Of a DNA stretch of 64,000 nucleotides, positions 58,351 to 64,000 are shown one piece after another; position 1 is the stretch's first letter, and each line of letters begins with the position of its first letter. Both the position numbers and the translations under genes were made by a program. The notes under the pieces were generated by a model. That model did not search any database. It saw nothing but the letters and a program-made list of their open reading frames with translations, and was not told the origin of the DNA. Source of the stretch: Candidatus Acinetobacter avistercoris (lineage in GTDB: Bacteria; Pseudomonadota; Gammaproteobacteria; Pseudomonadales; Moraxellaceae); the NCBI GenBank assembly GCA_018883945.1, contig JAHLFF010000157.1:1-64000 (forward strand), in the 5' to 3' direction.

Positions 58351-58992
58351 ATGACGGGATTTTCCATCTCTATGGATTTAGCACCGAAACATGCACAGTC
58401 TGAAGACGCAAGTGTTCTATTGAGCACAGCTGAACAACGCCTGAAATTTTTCATGCAGGATGTGACGGGTCGAGCCCTAGTGATGATGGAAAGTGCGACT
58501 CAAGGCCATAATGGTATCGCTATGGACTTAGTCCAAGAGGCCTTTATATCCCTTCATAAATCCTATGCGGCCAAATCAACCGCAGAATGGTATCCCCTTT
58601 TCTATACAATCTTAAATAACAAGTTACAAGATTGGCGACGTAAGGAAGCACGTCGACCATTCCCAATGTCGTTATTTAAAAAAACGAATCTTGATTCAGA
58701 TGACGAGGAAGTCATCGAAATTGTAGACGAAAACAGTCCAAATCCATTACAGTTTCTTGCACAGGAAGTCGCCATTGAGGAAATTCAAGCCTCTATAGCC
58801 AAGCTCCCTGCTCGTCAACAACAAGCTTTTATGCTTCGTGCATGGGAAGGCTTTGATACACAAACGACGGCAAGTATTATGGACTGTTCAGAAGGAAGTG
58901 TAAAAACCCATTATCATCGAGCGATACAGGGTCTAAGAAACTCACTTTCTCATTTAAATCCACATCTAGAGGGATCATCTGATGAAGAATGA
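58351..58992 (+). CDS. ECF-type RNA polymerase sigma factor
   Basis: 213 aa. Region 2 is visible in MDLVQEAFISLHKSYAAKS and LQDWRRKEARR, and region 4 in LPARQQQAFMLRAWEGFDTQTTASIMDCSEGSVKTHYHRAIQGLR (C-terminal HTH). It overlaps the next gene by 11 nt. An inverted repeat CGTTAT-ATAG-ATAACG lies 25 bp upstream of the start. No classical anti-sigma factor is seen; the DUF3619-like protein that follows may serve that role. Confidence 0.9.
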   Translation: MTGFSISMDLAPKHAQSEDASVLLSTAEQRLKFFMQDVTGRALVMMESATQGHNGIAMDLVQEAFISLHKSYAAKSTAEWYPLFYTILNNKLQDWRRKEARRPFPMSLFKKTNLDSDDEEVIEIVDENSPNPLQFLAQEVAIEEIQASIAKLPARQQQAFMLRAWEGFDTQTTASIMDCSEGSVKTHYHRAIQGLRNSLSHLNPHLEGSSDEE

Positions 58993-59308
58993 TGACTTCG
59001 CTAAACAAGTGACCAATAAACTGGATCATCTGGCACGCCATCACCGCAATAAAGCAGTTGTGATGGAAAATGTGCTGGATCGTATTCAAGAAAAATCCTT
59101 GTTTTCAAGCTTTATGACTTGGAAAATCACAGGCTTTGCTCTTGCAGCGGCCATTGCTAGTTTTGTCATTTTACCCAATGCTTTAGACTTAAATGAACAA
59201 CCCAACAATCAACAAGTTATCGTAAGCCCTAAACTTTCTCCACAAATGATGGAAGATTTAGAAATGCTTTCTGTATTTGGTGAGGTAAAAACTGCTCATG
59301 GCAGCTAG
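58982..59308 (+). CDS. DUF3619-like membrane protein (possible anti-sigma factor)
   Basis: 108 aa with one transmembrane helix (ITGFALAAAIASFVILP, about 50-66), a charged cytoplasmic N-terminus with HHRNKAVV and a periplasmic C-terminal tail. The layout fits short membrane proteins encoded after ECF sigma factors; DUF3619 family is the best guess. It overlaps both neighbours. Confidence 0.65.
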   Translation: MKNDDFAKQVTNKLDHLARHHRNKAVVMENVLDRIQEKSLFSSFMTWKITGFALAAAIASFVILPNALDLNEQPNNQQVIVSPKLSPQMMEDLEMLSVFGEVKTAHGS

Positions 59309-59708
59309 AACTATTGTCTTAGCATTATGTGCTGTCGGTTTCTTGCAAACAAGTTTTGCAGGATATGAACGTTTTTGGATTTTTTCCAAAGATGCGAAAA
59401 CTCAAGTCAATGAAACATGGGATGCCCTGTCAGAGACAGAACAGGAAGCACTGATAAAACGTTATCAAAATTTAAAAGAAATCCCTGCTGAACAAACCAC
59501 TGCCTTACAACAACGTATGGATTGGTTCACGCAACTTCCTGAGCCCGAAAAGCTAAAAATGCGTGAAGTTTGGCAGCAAATGAGTTCAACTGAACGTAAT
59601 GAAATGCGAAAAAAAATGTCCGATGCGACGACTCAAGAACAACGTATGCAAATTCGCGAGCACTATTTAATCAAATACGTGCCTGAAACGACCAGCGTTA
59701 ATAAATAA
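59298..59708 (+). CDS. DUF3106 domain-containing secreted protein
   Basis: 136 aa with a signal peptide (ALCAVGFLQTSFA). The mature part is helical and repetitive in the DUF3106 manner: WDALSETEQEALIKRYQNL, RMDWFTQLPEPEKLKMREVWQQMSSTERNEMRKKM. Third gene of the sigma/DUF3619-like/DUF3106 operon, overlapping the previous gene by 11 nt. Function unknown; LTXXQ/CpxP-like sensing is conceivable. Confidence 0.82.
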   Translation: MAARTIVLALCAVGFLQTSFAGYERFWIFSKDAKTQVNETWDALSETEQEALIKRYQNLKEIPAEQTTALQQRMDWFTQLPEPEKLKMREVWQQMSSTERNEMRKKMSDATTQEQRMQIREHYLIKYVPETTSVNK

Positions 59709-59910
59709 TCCAACTGTTTTATCTCTTACTCATTATCTTTTATTATTAATTAAGCTCATTTGATTTTAGATTAAATCAATTGGGCTTTTATTGCTTGCTT
59801 AAAAAAATTTAATTGTTTCGAATTGGATTCTTGTTTCAATCTGTATTTTAATATTTAGGACAGTCATCAATATTTAGAACTTTCTTTTCAAGACTTTGAA
59901 CCATGTTAAT

Positions 59911-59941
59911 GCCCCAATGTCATCATTTTCAGACATTGGGC
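59911..59941 (+). terminator. Hairpin between DUF3106 gene and rnk
   Basis: CCCAATGTC / GACATTGGG with a 10-nt loop, followed by TATTTAATTTT. It probably terminates one or both convergent transcripts. Confidence 0.55.
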
Positions 59942-59960
59942 TATTTAATTTTGTCTTGAA

Positions 59961-60365
59961 CTAGAGATAGTTACCTTCACGTTCTGGTTGATAAATCACT
60001 TTTTCAATTTTCACCTTCATTAAATCACCATTCGGTTGTGGCCATTCAATGTGTTGCCCTTCAGCTAAGCCTAATATTGCGGCACCAATAGGTGCAATCA
60101 CATTGACTTGTCCAGGTTCACCTTTAAAGTCGTGCGGATAAACCAGCGTAATTTGAATTGGCTCGACTGACGGAGCAACCGTTATACTTACTTTGGCATT
60201 CATCGTCACAATATTTTCAGGCACATCCTGCGGTTTAACCACATCTGCGCGTGCCAATTCATCTTCCAAATGTTTCATGGTCGGCGTTAACTTCATCTGA
60301 TGATCTAACATTGTTTCCAAGCGTTTAAGATCTTGTTCAGAAATAATAATTTGTGATGTTGCCAT
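59961..60365 (-). CDS. rnk: Nucleoside diphosphate kinase regulator Rnk
   Basis: 134 aa of the GreA/GreB C-terminal-domain family. N-terminal short coiled coil, then the FKBP-like GreA_GreB_C domain (VTLVYPHDF, VIAPIGAAILGLAEGQ, IEWPQPNGD). Rnk lacks the long Gre coiled coil and acts on RNA polymerase without transcript cleavage. Confidence 0.93.
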   Translation of the reverse strand: MATSQIIISEQDLKRLETMLDHQMKLTPTMKHLEDELARADVVKPQDVPENIVTMNAKVSITVAPSVEPIQITLVYPHDFKGEPGQVNVIAPIGAAILGLAEGQHIEWPQPNGDLMKVKIEKVIYQPEREGNYL

Positions 60366-60501
60366 TTATCGTTTTACCTTATTTGTTGATTCATATTCTC
60401 TTGATGATTAAGCTGAATCAAATATTCAATTTCTAAATCTAATATACTTATATCAGAAATGAGATGCATAAATGACTTGTTATTTAATTTTATTAAAGAC
60501 T

Positions 60502-60533
60502 AAAAAAAGCCCTCAAAAATGAGGGCTTTTTTT
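60502..60533 (-). terminator. Terminator of glyA
   Basis: AAAAAAAGCCCTC-AAAAAT-GAGGGCTTTTTTT hairpin directly after the glyA stop on the minus strand. Confidence 0.92.
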
Positions 60534-60544
60534 AAGTGAACCGC

Positions 60545-61795
60545 TTATGCATAAACTGGGAATTTAGCACAAACCGTTTCAACTTTTGCCTTCACCGTAT
60601 TAATTACAGCTTCATCGCCTTTCGCATCTAAAATATCTGCGATCCAACCTGCCAAATCACGTACTTCAGCTTCACCGAAACCGCGAGTTGTTACCGCTGG
60701 TGTACCCACACGAATACCAGACGTTACAAACGGAGAACGCGGATCGTTTGGTACAGAGTTTTTATTCACAGTAATGTGAGCAGCACCTAACCAAGCATCT
60801 GCCTCTTTACCTGTAATGTCTTGTTTAATTAAAGACAATAAGAATAAATGGTTTTCAGTCCCACCAGAAACAACATCATAACCACGTGCGATTAATACTT
60901 CAGCCATCGCCTTCGCATTTACAACCACTTGTTTTTGATATTCTTTATATTCAGGAGCCATCGCTTCTTTAAAACAAATTGCCTTCGCAGCAATCGCGTG
61001 AACTAATGGTCCACCTTGATTACCTGGGAATACTGCAGATTGAAGCTTTTTCTCAATTTCTTCATTTGCTTTCGCAAGGATCAAACCTGAACGAGGACCA
61101 CGAAGTGTTTTATGCGTCGTAGTTGTCGTTACGTCAGCGATTTGTACTGGGCTTGGGTAAACACCAGCAGCCACTAAACCAGCAACGTGAGCCATATCTA
61201 CGAATAAGTAAGCACCAACTTTATCCGCGATATCACGGAAACGCTGCCAATCTACAATTTGGCTATACGCAGAGAAACCCGCAACGATCATACGTGGCTT
61301 ATGCTCTACAGCTAAACGTTCAACTTCTTCATAATCGATTTCGCCAGTTTCAGTGTTTAAACCATACTGAATAGCATTATATGTTTTACCAGAAAAACTT
61401 ACTTTAGAACCGTGAGTCAAATGCCCACCGTGCGCTAAGCTCATACCCAGTACTGTATCACCTGGGTTAAGAAGTGCCAAGTAAACAGCTGAATTTGCTT
61501 GAGAACCTGCATGAGGTTGAACGTTAGCATAGTCAGCACCAAAGAGTTCTTTAGCACGATCAATCGCTAATTGCTCAATCACGTCTACGTATTCACAACC
61601 ACCATAATAACGCTTTCCTGGATAGCCTTCTGCATATTTATTGGTAAGTTTAGAACCTTGCGCTTCCATTACTGCTGGTGAGCAATAGTTTTCAGAAGCA
61701 ATTAACTCGATGTGCGCTTCTTGGCGTGCATCTTCATTGGTAATTGCTTTCGCGATTTCTGGATCAAATTCAGCTATTGAGATATTGGCAAACAT
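60545..61795 (-). CDS. glyA: Serine hydroxymethyltransferase
   Basis: 416 aa PLP enzyme converting serine and tetrahydrofolate to glycine and 5,10-methylene-THF. The PLP-lysine motif is [14 protein letters not shown], with [27 protein letters not shown] and YYGGCEYVD. Length matches bacterial GlyA. Confidence 0.98.
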   Translation of the reverse strand: MFANISIAEFDPEIAKAITNEDARQEAHIELIASENYCSPAVMEAQGSKLTNKYAEGYPGKRYYGGCEYVDVIEQLAIDRAKELFGADYANVQPHAGSQANSAVYLALLNPGDTVLGMSLAHGGHLTHGSKVSFSGKTYNAIQYGLNTETGEIDYEEVERLAVEHKPRMIVAGFSAYSQIVDWQRFRDIADKVGAYLFVDMAHVAGLVAAGVYPSPVQIADVTTTTTHKTLRGPRSGLILAKANEEIEKKLQSAVFPGNQGGPLVHAIAAKAICFKEAMAPEYKEYQKQVVVNAKAMAEVLIARGYDVVSGGTENHLFLLSLIKQDITGKEADAWLGAAHITVNKNSVPNDPRSPFVTSGIRVGTPAVTTRGFGEAEVRDLAGWIADILDAKGDEAVINTVKAKVETVCAKFPVYA

Positions 61796-62140
61796 TAGCG
61801 AGGTCCTATTAAATTAGGGCTTTTAAGCCGTGCTAAGATTGGCGCAATTGTAGCATGAAGTTTAATAATTTCGAGAGTGAACTTTACTCAGTTTGCATTA
61901 AAATTTCCTAGTATTGAAAAAAAACTTATGTTTTGTTCAATTTAAATATATGAGTTGAAATTAAAATTTCTAATGCATGCTTAAATCATTGAACGCTCTT
62001 AAAATAATTTTTAGATGAATACCTCAAGCAGATTTGAGTCTTTTTACCAATTTATGACTCAAATATTTTACTGAATTCGCATATAAAATAATCTTAAACA
62101 TCATTTCAATTTTACTAAACTCAAGCATTTATCCTTGTCT

Positions 62141-62296
62141 GTAGGAGTCGTATGATCAAAGTTTAAATCAAGGATTTTACCATCTAAAAATTTGAATACT
62201 TAAAAGAAATAATCGATTTAAGCAAAATACTTTAAGTCAATTTCCAATAGATTTTTAAAAATCTATAACAGCATCCTTAAATTGATCACTCCTATG
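62141..62296. repeat. Imperfect long inverted repeat (about 155 bp)
   Basis: TAGGAGT, GATCAA, TTTAA and GGAT appear in that order in the left arm (from 62141) and, read on the opposite strand, in the right arm (ending 62295), with gaps between blocks. The interior holds the palindrome ATAGATTTTTAAAAATCTAT. It resembles a decayed hairpin element. Confidence 0.45.
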
Positions 62297-63513
62297 GTTG
62301 CTTAATTCAGGTCAACATTTTTAGTTCAATGTCTTTTGCTTTTATGTTTTTGCTAAATTTTTTCATCTTAATCTTTTTTACTTCTGAGTCTTTCAACGCT
62401 AAATTTTAGTGCCTGATCTCTTTCTTTAATAGTCACCATAAAAACAGTCACAACAAACCCAAGAGCACGATTAAATCGTTATCACTAAACTCGTAAAAAA
62501 TGGTCTACCGATTGAAAAAATTATCGAAAACTTAAAGAAAATCTATATATACCTTTATCGTTAAATCTTGAATTAGCAACTGCTACTAGATGACTCAAAG
62601 ATTGAGTATCACGATCTGGATTCAAACGATATTCAGAATTTTATATTCTTCATTTAAATAGAATTTTTATTTAATACGCGACTATCTATATAGCTTCATA
62701 AATTATGCTTAAAATATTTGCAAAGAATTTTTAATCCAAGAGTTTTGGCTCTTCATATCTGTATTCGATGTATCACCTCAACAAGATAATGAGCACTATC
62801 CTTATTATAACAAAATAACCTTTCATTCCATAATAACAATCACATCTTCCATAACAACAACCAATTTTCGTTCATCAAGCAGCAATATAATAAGTGAAGA
62901 GAAAACCCATCATGCATTTAAATGATCATTTGAATAAAAAAATCCTTGGGCTGAAATAAATTGATTTGCAATCATGCCTTCACACTCAAAAAGAATTTTA
63001 GAAGTAGGCAATAGTGATGCTGAATTTTTATGCAAAGAACGACCAACGATGAAAACGAGAATTCATTTAGTTTAAATTGACTTTCAATGCAGAAATGATT
63101 TGAAATCTTCGAATAATGAGACATAAAAAACCAAAATTCGATTGCCCTCCTCGGCATATGAGAATATTTAGAATTATGATTAATTAGCTTGTTTTTTAAA
63201 CATCGAATTCAAGTCAGAGACGCATCTGCTTGTTACAAAAAATTCCAAAAAAATTAGTGACCAAATCACTATTTTAAAATTTATTTTTAAGTATTTTATC
63301 TTAATTTTTTAGAAACTTAGTTTTTATTTACACAGTGATGATCATCTAAAATTACTTGAATTATTCCTTTAAAAATTCATGTTTTTAGTTACATATTGGT
63401 CACATTTCGAAGCAATTTATGCCTAATTTATACAGATAAAAATAATATAATTTATTTAATCAAGTTAAATCAAACACTTAAATGCTCATTTTAAATTATT
63501 TTTTGTGCAAAAT

Positions 63514-63542
63514 TTGACATTGTTAAATTTCGTTATTATTAT
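63514..63542 (+). promoter_or_regulatory. Sigma-70 promoter of mltF leader
   Basis: TTGACA (63514-63519), a 17-bp spacer and TATTAT (63537-63542), close to consensus. The transcript would start near 63549, leaving a leader of about 180 nt before the mltF-like gene. Confidence 0.7.
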
Positions 63543-63575
63543 GCGCACATGTTTTAGTTTGATTACTTTTTGTAC

Positions 63576-63600
63576 GAAGACGTTGTCTTCATCTTTTTTC
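63576..63600 (+). terminator. Terminator-like hairpin in the mltF leader
   Basis: GAAGAC-GTT-GTCTTC, then ATCTTTTTT, about 27 nt after the predicted transcription start and 130 nt before the gene. It looks like an attenuator or the end of a very short RNA. Confidence 0.5.
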
Positions 63601-63731
63601 CATCCACACATGTCATCTTGAATGACGTACATGACGCCCACTCTTATTGAATTTATTCACTTTAAATTAAAGATTTAAAGCAGTACTGCTTTTGCTTTTT
63701 TTGGGCATAAATTACTTGTAGCGGAGACAAC

Positions 63732-64000
63732 ATGCACAGTAGTTCTACTTCTGGTACGAGGCTTAGCCTACGACCTTTTACTCCCTCTCTCCTATTTAAA
63801 GCACTGGTTTTCGCTACAGCATTCATCCCTTTCCACGCGATCAATGCAACAAAGACCAATCAGTATAACACTGTCGTAAATACAAACACCTTAACTGTCG
63901 TTGCTGTTTCTAATCCAACTGTTGTATTTAAAGATGGAAACTTCAAGCATGGGTTTGGTTATGACTTAGTCAGCAGCTATGCACAAAGTCTTAATGTAAA
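63732..64000 (+). CDS. mltF: Membrane-bound lytic transglycosylase F-like protein, 5' part
   Basis: First 89 codons only; the gene continues past the window. After a signal/anchor segment (LLFKALVFATAFIPFHA), the sequence TLTVVAVSNPTVVFKDGNFKHGFGYDLVSSYAQSLNV matches the start of the solute-binding-like (SBP_bac_3) module that precedes the SLT lytic domain in MltF. Other SBP_bac_3 proteins cannot be excluded without the C-terminus. GGAG lies 6 nt before the ATG. Confidence 0.72.
   Translation, partial: MHSSSTSGTRLSLRPFTPSLLFKALVFATAFIPFHAINATKTNQYNTVVNTNTLTVVAVSNPTVVFKDGNFKHGFGYDLVSSYAQSLNV

Larger units (their letters stand above)
61796..63731. other. 1.9-kb intergenic region
   Basis: Very AT-rich. 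No convincing coding region on either strand. It includes a perfect 20-bp palindrome (62247-62266), a long imperfect inverted repeat about 62141-62296, a sigma-70 promoter at 63514-63542 and a leader hairpin at 63576-63600. The stretch 62300-63500 shows nothing else I can name. Confidence 0.6.

Noticed and set aside
62880..62960. Possible further copy of the intergenic repeat (AATGATCATT block)
   Set aside because: Only an 11-bp near-palindromic word is shared; flanks do not align.
62972..63157. Short minus-strand reading frame (61 codons)
   Set aside because: No ribosome binding site, AT-rich drift-like composition, no recognisable motif.

Overview
The window is chromosomal DNA from a low-GC gammaproteobacterium. 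Protein content and gene order point to Moraxellaceae, most likely Acinetobacter: divergent efp/epmB, the nudJ-mnmA-hflD-purB order, the ybgC-tolQRA-tolB-pal cluster, a pyruvate/carbon-starvation transporter with a YbdD partner, and several short proteins with no recognisable family. The species cannot be named from sequence alone. Most of the window is ordinary core genome. Only the left edge looks mobile: a P4-type integrase, cut by the window boundary, lies against the 3' end of a tRNA-Val(GAC) gene.

Layout. 1-1061: integrase end of a probable genomic island, and tRNA-Val. 1053-4941 (minus): moxR - DUF58 - transglutaminase (TgpA-like) operon. 5030-7422 (minus): cstA-type transporter plus ybdD. 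7596-13225: efp diverges from an epmB - PilZ-domain - FimX-like operon, which joins EF-P modification to two c-di-GMP-related proteins. 13448-17614 (minus): rpmE, a YfeH-type transporter, gloA and an unusually long ampG. 17800-23228: Lon-like protease, grxD, argD-type aminotransferase and a LysR regulator. 23331-28593: LysM/LytM lipoprotein, a small periplasmic protein, dacC-type carboxypeptidase, gamma-carbonic anhydrase and an NmrA-like protein. 28859-32302 (minus): acyltransferase-like membrane protein and a TonB-dependent siderophore receptor. 32775-36797: aspA, a divergent LysR regulator and a DAACS dicarboxylate/amino-acid symporter. 38073-41883: nudJ-mnmA-hflD-purB. 41997-44361: small protein, DUF2238 protein, SohB-like peptidase. 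44653-48505: dgt, ruvAB, membrane protein. 48891-50240: secreted M20 peptidase. 50787-55737: Tol-Pal system. 56045-61795: small protein, fbp, SpoU methyltransferase, sigma/DUF3619-like/DUF3106 operon, rnk, glyA. 61796-63731: a 1.9-kb stretch with no gene. 63732-end: start of mltF.

The most notable non-genic signals are: (i) a family of about 145-bp intergenic repeats (six copies, full or partial) with imperfect terminal inverted repeats and a terminator-like central hairpin; the best copies are at 13223-13367 and 43152-43297, and the first supplies the stop codon of the fimX-like gene; (ii) an identical 17-bp palindrome, TATGCA-N5-TGCATA, placed both between aspA and its divergent LysR gene and upstream of the dicarboxylate symporter, suggesting one aspartate uptake/catabolism regulon; (iii) perfect palindromes between efp and epmB and in front of the siderophore receptor; (iv) structured leader candidates ahead of rpmE and mltF; (v) repeat sites TTGTATCACG next to the integrase start.
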